Source: Aurantibrevibacter litoralis (GTDB lineage Bacteria > Bacteroidota > Bacteroidia > Flavobacteriales > Flavobacteriaceae). From it: a stretch of DNA of 64,000 nucleotides. The position numbers were made by a program, and so were the translations under genes. How positions within the stretch are numbered: the stretch's first letter is position 1; each line of letters opens with the position of its first letter. The stretch is from contig NZ_JAYEEQ010000008.1 in NCBI RefSeq assembly GCF_034651555.1, positions 97,610-161,609 on the forward strand, given 5' to 3'. Positions 1 through 8,547 of the stretch are shown in pieces. The notes beneath the pieces were generated by a model, which was not told where the DNA came from, ran no database searches, and saw only the letters and a program-made list of their open reading frames with translations.

Positions 1-467
1 TAAAATTTATTTTCGCAAAAACAATTCGCAGGGTTGGTGCCTTAACAGATATTAATCGGGTTCGTACGCGCCTTATTGTAAAATACGTATCGGGGGGGCT
101 TACCAGTCTTGGTATTGTAGCGCTCATCCTTATTTGGGGCGTAAACATCAAGGATTTAGGACTTATATTTTCTTCTGTTTTTGCCGTAATTGGGGTTGCC
201 CTTTTTGCACAATGGTCTATTTTGAGCAATGTTACTGCCGGCGTTATCTTATTTTTCTCTTTCCCCTTCCGGATTGGCGACCGCGTTAAAATTTTTGACA
301 AGGACATGCTTTCTAAAGACTCGGATAGCCAAGAAATTTTCCTCATTGAAGATATTAAGGCATTTCATATTCATTTGCGCAGTAGCAATGGTGAATTGCT
401 CACCTACCCCAATAACCTCATGTTACAAAAAGCAGTAGCACTCGTGTACTCTTACGAAAATTCATAA
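1..467 (+). CDS. Mechanosensitive ion channel family protein (MscS type), 5' truncated by window edge
   Basis: The frame is open from base 3 to the stop at 467, so the gene begins upstream of the window. The visible part has a hydrophobic helix, then a helix with the motif LSNVTAGVILFFSFPFRIGD, which matches the pore-lining TM3 and the start of the beta domain in MscS proteins. The remaining 65 or so residues fit the beta domain. There is no long C-terminal alpha/beta domain, so this is one of the short MscS-like proteins common in Bacteroidetes. Expected role: inner-membrane pressure release under hypo-osmotic shock. An internal ATG at 222 exists, but the upstream in-frame homology argues against it as the start. 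Confidence 0.8.
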   Translation, partial: KFIFAKTIRRVGALTDINRVRTRLIVKYVSGGLTSLGIVALILIWGVNIKDLGLIFSSVFAVIGVALFAQWSILSNVTAGVILFFSFPFRIGDRVKIFDKDMLSKDSDSQEIFLIEDIKAFHIHLRSSNGELLTYPNNLMLQKAVALVYSYENS

Positions 468-551
468 CCTGGATTAAAATAGCTGTACCCTTAAAAAAAT
501 CTTTGTTTGTTAAAGAAGTTGTAAAAATACGCTTCCGGGTCTTAATCTTTC

Positions 552-559
552 TATATTTG
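552..559 (+). promoter_or_regulatory. Bacteroidetes -7 box (TATATTTG) upstream of PIG-L gene
   Basis: TATATTTG matches the TAnnTTTG -7 consensus of the Bacteroidetes primary sigma factor and lies 23 bases before the ATG at 583. No clear TTG -33 element is visible at the usual spacing, so this is a partial match. Confidence 0.4.
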
Positions 560-582
560 AAAACCATCTAAATCTATAAAAA

Positions 583-3099
583 ATGCGGTATTTTTATGCC
601 TTAAGGCTATGGGTTTTTTTATGTACTTCCGTTGCTTTAGCACAGCTTCCTAAGAGCAACTCCTCAACGGAGATCTATACATCGTTACAAAAGTTAAATT
701 TCTTAGGCACTGCGCTTTATGTGGCAGCGCATCCCGATGACGAAAATACGCGGTTAATTGCTTATCTAGCCAATGAAGTAAAAGCAAGGACAGCCTATAT
801 GTCACTAACCCGGGGCGATGGAGGTCAAAATTTAATTGGTTCCGAATTGGGTTCCCTTTTAGGCGTCCTAAGAACGCAAGAATTATTGGCCGCACGACGT
901 ATTGATGGGGGCGAACAATTTTTTAGTCGTGCTATTGATTTTGGGTATTCTAAACACCCTGAAGAAACCCTAAAAATTTGGAATAAAGAGGCTATTTTGG
1001 GCGACTTGGTACGTGTCATCCGCGAGATACAACCCGATGTTATAATCAATAGATTTGACCACAGGACACCGGGAACCACGCACGGCCACCATACCTCTTC
1101 TGCCATGCTCAGCTTGGAGGCCTTTGACTTGGCAAATGATCCCAAAGTGTATCCGGAACAACTAACCTCAACAGAAATCTGGCAACCTAAACGTATATTT
1201 TTTAACACCTCATGGTGGTTTTATGGCAGTGAAGAAAAATTTAAAGAGGCCGATAAAACCAATCTACTAGAAATGAATGTTGGGGTATATTATCCCATAC
1301 GTGGTCTTTCTAACAATGAAATTGCTTCCTTGGCTAGTAGCCAACACCTGTGTCAGGGATTTGGCCGACTCACTACTCGGGGAAATGAGGCAGAATATGT
1401 AGAGCTGCTGAAAGGCGATATGCCCGCCGATAAAACCAATATTTTTGAAGGTATAAATACGACCTGGTCTCGAATTAAGGGCGGGGAAGCGATCGGGAAG
1501 ATTTTATATGATATTGAAGCTAATTTTGATTTTTCTAATCCGTCTAAACACGTACCGCAGTTGGTAGCCGCTTATGCCTTATTGCAAGAGATAACGGACA
1601 CCCATTGGAAATCGCTAAAGTCCAAAGAATTAGAGGAACTCATTGTTGCTACTGCCGGACTTTATCTGGATGCCCATACGTCGGAAGCCTATGCAACACC
1701 CGGAAGCCAAGTAAAAATCCATTTTGAAGCTGTAAACAGGAGCAATCAACCTATCACATTAAAAAATATTGAGGTTCGTCCCTCTAAGGAAAACATAACA
1801 ATAAATACTGCCTTGGCAGAGAATGAAAAAAAATTATTTAGTCTCGCTATTCCCATCCCAAAAAATCAACCTTATACCAGTCCGTATTGGTTAGAAAAAA
1901 AAGGCAATTTGGGTATTTTTGAGGTTACCGATAAAAGTTTGATAGGAAAGCCCAGAACGCCGGCTGCTTTCACTGCAGGTTTTGAATTGGAGATAAACGA
2001 TGTTGCAATACGTATAGAAAGACCGGTAATTTACAGGTTTGCGAAACCGGACAAAGGTGAAATAGTACAATCCTTTGAAATTTTGCCAAAAGCAACCGCC
2101 AATATCGACGAAAACGTCTTTGTTTTTGCTACAAAGGACGCTAAAGAAATCCCGGTGCGCATTAAAGCCATGGAAAAAAATCTTGAGGGTTCCGTGCGTC
2201 TTCAACTGCCTAAAAACTGGACATCATCTCCCGATAAAATTGACTTTGTAATTTCGCAAAAAGGAGAAGAACGCACTGTTGTTTTCAAACTTTTACCTCC
2301 CGAGGCAGAGAGTGAAGGGTATATTGTACCTGTGATTTCAATAAACGGTAACACCTATTCGCAAAGTCTGGAAGAAATCACCTACGATCATATTCCCAAA
2401 CAAACGATACTATTACCTTCCGAAAGTAAAGTAGTACGGCTCAATATTAAAAAAAATGGCGCCAATATAGCTTATCTTATGGGAGCGGAAGATAAAGTTG
2501 CCCTTAGTTTGGAACAAATTGGATACCATGTAAATCGGCTGGATGTGAACGCCATTAAAGAAGGTAGTTTAGATCAGTATGATGCCGTGGTGGTAGGCAT
2601 TAGAGCCTACAATGTAATTCCGGAATTAAAATTTAAGCAAAAACACCTGCTGGAGTATGTTAAAAACGGAGGGAATTTGGTGTTACAGTACAATGTAGTG
2701 GGACGCAGTGGCTTTTCGTTTGAAGGCATTGCACCGTACCACTTACAATTGTCTAATAATCGTGTAACGGACGAAAATTCACCCGTAGAACTGTTAGCGA
2801 AGGATCATATAGCTCTAAATTACCCCAATAAAATTATACCGTCAGATTTTGACGGCTGGGTACAAGAAAGAGGATTGTATTTGCCCAATACATGGGACGA
2901 ACGTTTTACCCCTCTTATTTCCATACATGATAGCGGAGAATCTCAGGAAAATGGAAGTATTCTAGTGACCAAATACGGCAAAGGAAATTATGTGTACACG
3001 GCACTAAGTTTTTTTCGAGAATTACCAGAAGGCGTTCCGGGGGCCTATAAATTATTTACGAATTTGCTGTCTTTGCCAGAAAACAAGCCTACCCCCTAA
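583..3099 (+). CDS. Secreted PIG-L/LmbE family deacetylase
   Basis: 838 residues with an N-terminal signal peptide (hydrophobic stretch 5-20, cleavage near ALA-Q). The LmbE/PIG-L zinc site is seen as AAHPDDE (His50, Asp52, Asp53) and a downstream His-rich THGHHTSS motif near residue 165. Family members remove N-acetyl groups from GlcNAc-containing substrates. The large C-terminal part (about 370-838) is much longer than in LmbE enzymes and probably holds beta-sandwich domains and a glutamine-amidotransferase-like region (IAYLMGAEDKV onward). That architecture is usual for the long Bacteroidetes form. A tiny ORF and a sodium/solute symporter follow within 120 bases, suggesting an operon in which a deacetylated product is imported. 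The substrate is unknown. Confidence 0.88.
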   Translation: MRYFYALRLWVFLCTSVALAQLPKSNSSTEIYTSLQKLNFLGTALYVAAHPDDENTRLIAYLANEVKARTAYMSLTRGDGGQNLIGSELGSLLGVLRTQELLAARRIDGGEQFFSRAIDFGYSKHPEETLKIWNKEAILGDLVRVIREIQPDVIINRFDHRTPGTTHGHHTSSAMLSLEAFDLANDPKVYPEQLTSTEIWQPKRIFFNTSWWFYGSEEKFKEADKTNLLEMNVGVYYPIRGLSNNEIASLASSQHLCQGFGRLTTRGNEAEYVELLKGDMPADKTNIFEGINTTWSRIKGGEAIGKILYDIEANFDFSNPSKHVPQLVAAYALLQEITDTHWKSLKSKELEELIVATAGLYLDAHTSEAYATPGSQVKIHFEAVNRSNQPITLKNIEVRPSKENITINTALAENEKKLFSLAIPIPKNQPYTSPYWLEKKGNLGIFEVTDKSLIGKPRTPAAFTAGFELEINDVAIRIERPVIYRFAKPDKGEIVQSFEILPKATANIDENVFVFATKDAKEIPVRIKAMEKNLEGSVRLQLPKNWTSSPDKIDFVISQKGEERTVVFKLLPPEAESEGYIVPVISINGNTYSQSLEEITYDHIPKQTILLPSESKVVRLNIKKNGANIAYLMGAEDKVALSLEQIGYHVNRLDVNAIKEGSLDQYDAVVVGIRAYNVIPELKFKQKHLLEYVKNGGNLVLQYNVVGRSGFSFEGIAPYHLQLSNNRVTDENSPVELLAKDHIALNYPNKIIPSDFDGWVQERGLYLPNTWDERFTPLISIHDSGESQENGSILVTKYGKGNYVYTALSFFRELPEGVPGAYKLFTNLLSLPENKPTP

Positions 3100-3115
3100 C
3101 CTATAATGTAATAAA

Positions 3116-3217
3116 ATGTTAGATAAATTACCTTGGAAAAAAGAATACACCTTAGTGCTGGTTTTAAATGCCATCTACATAATTGTGTTTTATTATTTGA
3201 TGACCGCATTTAGTTAA
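3116..3217 (+). CDS. Small single-pass membrane protein (33 aa), putative symporter companion
   Basis: A 33-codon ORF from ATG at 3116 to TAA at 3217, one base before the symporter ATG at 3219. It starts MLDKLPWKKEYTLVLVLNAI and consists of a charged N-terminus (KKE) followed by one hydrophobic helix of about 20 residues. The tight spacing (16 bases after the PIG-L stop, 1 base before the next start) and clean transmembrane profile suggest a real gene that length cut-offs would miss. Small membrane partners are known for several sodium/solute symporters, but I do not recognise this family, and a role as accessory subunit is inference. Confidence 0.5.
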   Translation: MLDKLPWKKEYTLVLVLNAIYIIVFYYLMTAFS

Positions 3218-3218
3218 G

Positions 3219-4925
3219 ATGAGCGCACTAGATTGGACAATTCTAAGCTGTACCTTACTTTTTATTGTAATTTATGGGGTTTGGAAAACAAGAGGCAGCA
3301 AAGACGTAAACAGCTATGTACTAGGAGATAATAAGACCAAGTGGTGGACCATTGGGTTATCGGTAATGGCCACCCAAGCGAGTGCTATAACATTTTTATC
3401 AACGCCGGGGCAAGCCTTTCATGATGGAATGGGTTTTGTGCAGTTCTACTTTGGACTCCCTATAGCCATGATCATTATATGCGTTATCTTTATTCCTATA
3501 TACCACAAACTTAAAGTATATACTGCCTATGAATTCTTAGAAAATAGGTTCGATTTAAAAACACGGACGCTCACAGCCGTATTATTTTTGTTGCAACGCG
3601 GACTGTCGGCCGGTATCACCATTTTTGCTCCTGCCATTATTCTTTCTGCCGTATTAGGGTGGGATCTTCGTATTTTGGTGGTGATTATTGGTGTTTTAGT
3701 GATCATTTACACCGTTTCCGGTGGCACCAACGCCGTTAGCGTAACCCAAAAACAGCAGATGTTCATTATAATGACCGGAATGTTTATTGCCTTTTTCTTT
3801 ATTCTTGGCTATTTACCTTCGGATATAACCTTTGCCAAGGCGCTAAAAACGGCAGGAGCCAGCAATAAATTGAATATTCTCGATTTTAGTTTCAACACCA
3901 GCAGCAGATATACGTTTTGGAGTGGGATCACCGGAGGCTTATTCTTAGCACTCGCTTACTTCGGAACAGATCAAAGTCAGGTACAGCGCTATTTATCGGG
4001 CAAATCGGTCAGAGAAAGTCAATTAGGGCTTATTTTTAATGCGATTCTTAAAATTCCGATGCAATTTTTTATACTCTTGGTAGGGGTCATGGTTTTTGTT
4101 TTTTATCAATACAACCCATCACCTTTAAATTTTAATCCGGCTGCTACAAACGCCATTCTAGAAACCCCTTACGCTTCCGACTACAACTTGCTGGAACAAA
4201 AACATAGAGAATTGGAAGTAGAAAAAGTAATGGCGCAAAATAAATTTTCTTCTGCCCTAGATTTAAAAGAGTACACCGCAATTGTATCGGCAAAAGAACA
4301 GATTATAGCCATTAATCAAAAAGATCAAAATAATAGAGCAGCAGCCAAAGCACTTATTGGAAAAGCCAATTCTATTGTAGAAACCAATGATAAGGATTAT
4401 GTGTTTATCCACTTTATCCTAAACTTCCTCCCCAAAGGACTTATTGGGTTGTTGCTGGCGGTAATTTTATCCGCGGCGATGTCATCTACCGCCTCAGAAT
4501 TAAATGCGTTGGGTACTATTAGTGCACTAGACTTATACAAAAGAAATAGAAAAGGTTCGTTCTCTCCAAAACACTACGTAAACGTTTCTAAGATTTTTAC
4601 GCTACTATGGGGTATCATAGCCATCCTTATTGCCTCATTTGCTAGTTTGTTCGATAATTTAATTCAATTGGTAAATATTATTGGCTCTATATTTTACGGC
4701 AATGTTTTGGGCATTTTCCTCATCGCATTCTTCTTTAAGTTTATTAAGGGCAATGCTGTTTTTGTAGCCGCTATAATTACCCAAGCCATCGTTATATTTA
4801 TCTTCAATGCCGATCTGTTGTCCTATTTATGGTTAAATGCCATTGGATGCGGGGTAGTCATTATACTAGCCTTTCTTCTTGAGATATTTGACCGTATTTT
4901 AAAGAAGCCTGTGGTCGCCACATAA
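3219..4925 (+). CDS. Sodium:solute symporter (SSS family)
   Basis: 568 residues of polytopic membrane protein with the SSS signature near the N-terminus (GDNKTKWWTIGLSVMATQAS, then TFLSTPGQAF). About 13 transmembrane helices are apparent, giving the LeuT-fold sodium-coupled uptake architecture. Residues about 310-385 form a charged, helix-prone insertion (LEQKHRELEVEKVMAQNKF and following) that is longer than the loop in classical SSS proteins such as PutP. The gene follows the PIG-L deacetylase and a 33-residue membrane ORF in an apparent operon, so the cargo may be related to the deacetylase product. It ends at a shared bidirectional terminator. The substrate cannot be read from sequence. 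Confidence 0.9.
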   Translation: MSALDWTILSCTLLFIVIYGVWKTRGSKDVNSYVLGDNKTKWWTIGLSVMATQASAITFLSTPGQAFHDGMGFVQFYFGLPIAMIIICVIFIPIYHKLKVYTAYEFLENRFDLKTRTLTAVLFLLQRGLSAGITIFAPAIILSAVLGWDLRILVVIIGVLVIIYTVSGGTNAVSVTQKQQMFIIMTGMFIAFFFILGYLPSDITFAKALKTAGASNKLNILDFSFNTSSRYTFWSGITGGLFLALAYFGTDQSQVQRYLSGKSVRESQLGLIFNAILKIPMQFFILLVGVMVFVFYQYNPSPLNFNPAATNAILETPYASDYNLLEQKHRELEVEKVMAQNKFSSALDLKEYTAIVSAKEQIIAINQKDQNNRAAAKALIGKANSIVETNDKDYVFIHFILNFLPKGLIGLLLAVILSAAMSSTASELNALGTISALDLYKRNRKGSFSPKHYVNVSKIFTLLWGIIAILIASFASLFDNLIQLVNIIGSIFYGNVLGIFLIAFFFKFIKGNAVFVAAIITQAIVIFIFNADLLSYLWLNAIGCGVVIILAFLLEIFDRILKKPVVAT

Positions 4926-4957
4926 AAAAAGCCCACATTAATGCGGGCTTCTTCTTT
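4926..4957. terminator. Bidirectional intrinsic terminator
   Basis: A run of A, then AGCCCACATTAATGCGGGCT (near-perfect inverted repeat with one mismatched pair), then a T-rich tract. It lies between the stop codons of two convergent genes (4925 plus, 4972 minus) and can terminate both. Confidence 0.75.
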
Positions 4958-4971
4958 TGTGATTTTAGGTC

Positions 4972-5817
4972 TTATTTTGCGCCCCACTCTTGCAGCGAAT
5001 CGCGATTCATTTTTACGTAGTCTGCATTACCTGCCTCCTCGGAAGCTGCCAAAGACTTTTTTGCTATTTCAATAGCTCCTTTTTTATCACCGGCTTTGGC
5101 GTAAATAAGCGACTGTTGTCTTAGCTGCCAAAATGCAGGTTTTTCAGTCAGCGACATGGCTTTGTCTATCCATGTTTTGGCTTGTGCAATATCTTTTCCG
5201 GCTTCTAAGTAATATACGGCCGCATTGTAATACTCTCCTGCACCGGGGCCTGCCATCGCCTTCTCGATAGATTTAGATACTGCGGCATCTGTAGGCACAT
5301 TAAACGATACGCCAACATACGTCTTTTCCCACATGATACCTAATACGGCAGAGGTTGCCGTTAAATCATCCAAAGAAATGGTAAACGATTCTACATGCAT
5401 TGGCAAATTGTGTACCTCGACAGTTGTTCTTGCGGCAACCTTAGTTTCGTCTAAAGTGGCGGGAGCTCCACCACCTGCATATTCGCTGTAAAATAGGACA
5501 TCCCAAGAAGTCTTTCCCGGAATTGTAAAAATAGCATAGGTACCTGCCTTTAGGCTTTGGTCGCCAATGGTAACGTCTTCACTAAACGTGATTTTTGTTC
5601 GGGCATTGGCACCCGTACGCCATACTTTATCAAAAGGTACTAAATCCCCAAAAACGGTTCTACCTCGTGTAGCCGGACGGGAATACTCTACCGTTACCTC
5701 TGTTAATCCTACGGTCTGAATCAGTTTTGAAGCAGGACTGGGTGCTGGTGTTAAAATTTGGGCATTCATTGCGAAACTCACAATAGAAATGCCACATAAA
5801 AGCATAATTTTCTTCAT
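4972..5817 (-). CDS. DUF2911 domain-containing secreted protein with C-terminal TPR-like region
   Basis: 281 residues with a signal peptide (MKKIMLLCGISIVSFAMNAQ). The DUF2911 core carries the family signature SRPATRGRTVFGDLVPF and WRTGANARTKITF. After about residue 190 there is a helical stretch with TPR-like repeats (NAAVYYLEAGKDIAQAKTWI and GDKKGAIEIAKKSLAASEEA). DUF2911 proteins are common in Bacteroidetes and have no established function; the periplasm is the likely site. A paralogue of the same layout is present at 54906-55760. A -7-like element (TATTTTTG) lies about 25 bases upstream of the start at 5842-5849. Confidence 0.88.
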   Translation of the reverse strand: MKKIMLLCGISIVSFAMNAQILTPAPSPASKLIQTVGLTEVTVEYSRPATRGRTVFGDLVPFDKVWRTGANARTKITFSEDVTIGDQSLKAGTYAIFTIPGKTSWDVLFYSEYAGGGAPATLDETKVAARTTVEVHNLPMHVESFTISLDDLTATSAVLGIMWEKTYVGVSFNVPTDAAVSKSIEKAMAGPGAGEYYNAAVYYLEAGKDIAQAKTWIDKAMSLTEKPAFWQLRQQSLIYAKAGDKKGAIEIAKKSLAASEEAGNADYVKMNRDSLQEWGAK

Positions 5818-5902
5818 TTTATATAGATTTTGTTACGAATACAAAAATACAAAATAAGAAAATGGAAATCCTACAGAAATGATCGCGAATTGGACTAAAT
5901 TT

Positions 5903-7135
5903 TTAGTTGAGAATAAATGGTTTTGAAATTATTTTTCCCTGAAGGTAAAAAGCGAGATAGTACACCGATTTTTCGAGCATGGATACATCGATGCTGGCCG
6001 ACTTCTCTGCGCTAATACCTTGTTGTACCAGTTTCCCCGTGGTGTCAAAAATGACCCTTCCAAAAACGGAGCTTCTGGTTTGCAGTTCATAATGAAGTAC
6101 AGACGACCCAAAATTACGATATACCCTAAGCGCATCCTGTTTTTCTGATGTATTCTCCACATCCGGAGGATCTTGCGGTTCGGGGTTTACCGGAGTGTCC
6201 TCTTCCGGTACATTTTCCTCCGGTACCAATTCTTCAGGCAACACAATCTCAGGTGGTTCATTTTGATGTAGTTGGGTAAGTGAATAAGCGAACAAACGGG
6301 ATTTAGACGTAATTGGGGGATTAGCATTCAAAAACGTTTCTGATGAAAAAAAGTAGCTATTCTCATTGGCAAAAGCAATCCCCTCGGCCTGAAGAAAACC
6401 TAAATTAAGGTTCGTTTTTGCCGTATTTTCAGAAAAAAGAGCCGTAGCCGAAACCCCATCAATCCGAACTAAAAAAGGCGCTAAAAACCGTGTATAGCCT
6501 ACCAAAAACAAAACTGATATATTCGGATTGTAGGTAGCCCCTGTGACCAATCCCCCTGCAGCAAAACTCCCCACCTGAGTTGCAGTATACGTTCCGGGTA
6601 CGGTAGACATGGCATAGGCTTTTGTACCATTAGAAACCCATTGTTTGGTAAGCACCACGAGCTGGTTATTCCAAACAAAAAGCGCTTCGGCATCCCAGTC
6701 GTTGTTGTTGGGGTTGGCGTCAAAACTCAACTGATCTTCATAGGTAAAGGCTATTCTTTCGGCGGTGACACGATCCAAGGCATTATAATCAGTTTTTAAA
6801 ATCCTGTAGATTCCTAAATCTGTTCTGGTGCCATTATTGTTTCCAATATCGCCAATGTATATATAGCTTTCATCCTGGGCCAAGTCTTCCCAATCTACGT
6901 TAGCGGCATTCGTTATGGTTACTGTTCGTGTAATTTCTAGGGAAAGTGTATCTATTTCGAAGAGTTGTGCCGTGTTACCGGAATCGTTATGGGTAATGAG
7001 TTTCCCATTATAAAAGAGCAATCCTGAGGTTTCTTGTACTTCATCGGGCAACGCTCCTATTTCCCGAATATTTTCTTGAGCCCGGCAAAAAGGCGAAAAG
7101 AATAAAAATCCTAAAAAGAAATATCGGAAAAGCAT
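5903..7135 (-). CDS. Secreted protein with type IX secretion C-terminal sorting domain
   Basis: The start is placed at the ATG at 7135, which gives 410 residues and a clean signal peptide (MLFRYFFLGFLFFSPFCRAQ). A longer in-frame ORF reaches 7246 but would bury the signal. The body (about 20-290) has repeated strand motifs such as ITHNDSGNTAQLFEID and YIYIGDIGNNNGT, suggesting a beta-propeller-like fold. A Pro/Glu-rich linker (PEELVPEENVPEEDTPVNPE) follows, then a 75-residue tail resembling a type A T9SS sorting domain (VIFDTTGKLVQQGIS, ending KIISKPFILN). Such proteins are exported through the type IX system and anchored or released at the surface. The activity is unknown. Confidence 0.75.
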   Translation of the reverse strand: MLFRYFFLGFLFFSPFCRAQENIREIGALPDEVQETSGLLFYNGKLITHNDSGNTAQLFEIDTLSLEITRTVTITNAANVDWEDLAQDESYIYIGDIGNNNGTRTDLGIYRILKTDYNALDRVTAERIAFTYEDQLSFDANPNNNDWDAEALFVWNNQLVVLTKQWVSNGTKAYAMSTVPGTYTATQVGSFAAGGLVTGATYNPNISVLFLVGYTRFLAPFLVRIDGVSATALFSENTAKTNLNLGFLQAEGIAFANENSYFFSSETFLNANPPITSKSRLFAYSLTQLHQNEPPEIVLPEELVPEENVPEEDTPVNPEPQDPPDVENTSEKQDALRVYRNFGSSVLHYELQTRSSVFGRVIFDTTGKLVQQGISAEKSASIDVSMLEKSVYYLAFYLQGKIISKPFILN

Positions 7136-7323
7136 GATTTCATTTTCTAAGGAAAAGTACAAAAAGAATGCTTGAAATTGTATTTTTTGCCTTAAAGTGT
7201 ACCTAAAAACCTTTAAAGCGAAACCTAGCATGCTAAACTTACCCAAAAAGTTTAATTTTGTTTAACAATTTTCATTTTTTATTCAACAATATCATCTTAT
7301 ATTTGCCACATACTCCATTTTTT

Positions 7324-7821
7324 ATGACACTTTATCAATTATATTCTAAACAATCCCTGCCCATATCTCAGGATGAGGCGTGGGACTTTTTATCCAGTCC
7401 CGAAAATTTGTCTGTAATTACCCCACCTCACATGGGGTTTCATATTTTGTCAAAAGACACAAAAAAAATGTTTCCCGGCCAGATTATTCAGTACAACGTA
7501 TCGCCTTTTCCCTTCTATACCACCAGATGGGTTACCGAAATTACCCATGTAAAAGAGGGCGAGTATTTTGTAGACGAGCAACGCTTTGGACCGTATGCCT
7601 TATGGCATCACAAACATTTTATAAAACCCATTGCGGGTGGCGTGGAAATGGAAGATCGTATTGATTATAAACTTCCTTTCGGAATTTTAGGAACATTAGC
7701 GCATCATTTACTTGTACAAAAACAACTGGAGACAATTTTCCGATTTCGAGAAAAAAAATTGAATGAATTATTTGGCACCTTTGATGGGGTACCTAACATC
7801 CTAGAATTAAAATCAATTTAA
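7324..7821 (+). CDS. SRPBCC family protein
   Basis: 165 residues from the ATG at 7324; an upstream in-frame ATG at 7258 would add 22 poorly conserved hydrophobic residues. The sequence has the START/SRPBCC helix-grip pattern: LPISQDEAWDFLSSPENL at the N-terminus, a central strand region (FYTTRWVTEI, YFVDEQRFGPYALWHH) and a C-terminal helix (HHLLVQKQLETIFRFREKKL). SRPBCC proteins bind hydrophobic ligands or act as cyclases; this one has no assigned function. It is the first gene of a tight four-gene run with an SDR protein and two photolyase-family genes, a neighbourhood also seen around photolyases in other marine bacteria. Confidence 0.75.
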   Translation: MTLYQLYSKQSLPISQDEAWDFLSSPENLSVITPPHMGFHILSKDTKKMFPGQIIQYNVSPFPFYTTRWVTEITHVKEGEYFVDEQRFGPYALWHHKHFIKPIAGGVEMEDRIDYKLPFGILGTLAHHLLVQKQLETIFRFREKKLNELFGTFDGVPNILELKSI

Positions 7822-7823
7822 AA

Positions 7824-8519
7824 ATGCAAAAAAAAAATATACTTTTAATCGGCGGATCGCATGGGATTGGCAATCATATTGTACAGCTCTTAAATGACCA
7901 AAACCATATCTATGTTGCCTCGCGTTCTCCGAAAGGTTTAGCTGATTTTGCGATAACCTATATGCCGTTTAATGTGTTGACGGATACCTTGGATGTATCC
8001 CAACTCCCCGATGAACTTCATGGCTTTGTGTACTGTCCGGGAAGCATCAATCTAAAACCCTTAAAAATGATGGGACTAGAAACCTTTCAAGAAGATATGG
8101 AATTAAATTTCTTTAGTTTAGTAAAAGTCGTAAAACAGATACTTCCGTATATGGCACAAAATGCAAGTATGGTCTTTTTTAGTACGGTTGCAGTAGGTCA
8201 AGGAATGCCTTTTCATACCAGTGTAGCCGCTGCCAAAGGTGCTGTCGAGGGATTTGGTAGGGCCTTAGCAGCCGAATATGCGCCTAAATTACGCGTCAAT
8301 GTCATTGCGCCTTCCTTAGTAGATACGCCTTTGGCTTCCAGACTGCTCAACAACGACAAAAAACGAGAACTCATGTCGCAACGCCACCCCTTAAAAAAAG
8401 TGGGGCAACCCCAAGATATTGCTGAAATGGCGGTATTTTTATTGAACGACAAAAGTACCTGGATGACCGGGCAGGTTTTAGGTGTTGATGGTGGACTATC
8501 TCGTTTAAAAATGGATTAA
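7824..8519 (+). CDS. Short-chain dehydrogenase/reductase family protein lacking catalytic Tyr
   Basis: 231 residues, starting 2 bases after the SRPBCC stop. A Rossmann glycine motif is present at the N-terminus (LLIGGSHGIG, 7-16), as is the late SDR pattern (RVNVIAPSLVDTPLASRL, then the C-terminal MTGQVLGVDGG). The catalytic Ser is at about 120 (FFSTVAVG) and the Lys at 138, but the Tyr expected four residues before that Lys is Val134 (HTSVAAAKGAVEG). The usual NNAG motif is also replaced by CPGS. Either it catalyses by another route or binds NAD(P) without classic SDR chemistry. Position in the photolyase operon suggests a light or redox role, which is inference. Confidence 0.82.
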   Translation: MQKKNILLIGGSHGIGNHIVQLLNDQNHIYVASRSPKGLADFAITYMPFNVLTDTLDVSQLPDELHGFVYCPGSINLKPLKMMGLETFQEDMELNFFSLVKVVKQILPYMAQNASMVFFSTVAVGQGMPFHTSVAAAKGAVEGFGRALAAEYAPKLRVNVIAPSLVDTPLASRLLNNDKKRELMSQRHPLKKVGQPQDIAEMAVFLLNDKSTWMTGQVLGVDGGLSRLKMD

Positions 8520-8547
8520 GTTGCTTTTAACTAGGTGTTTAAAATAG

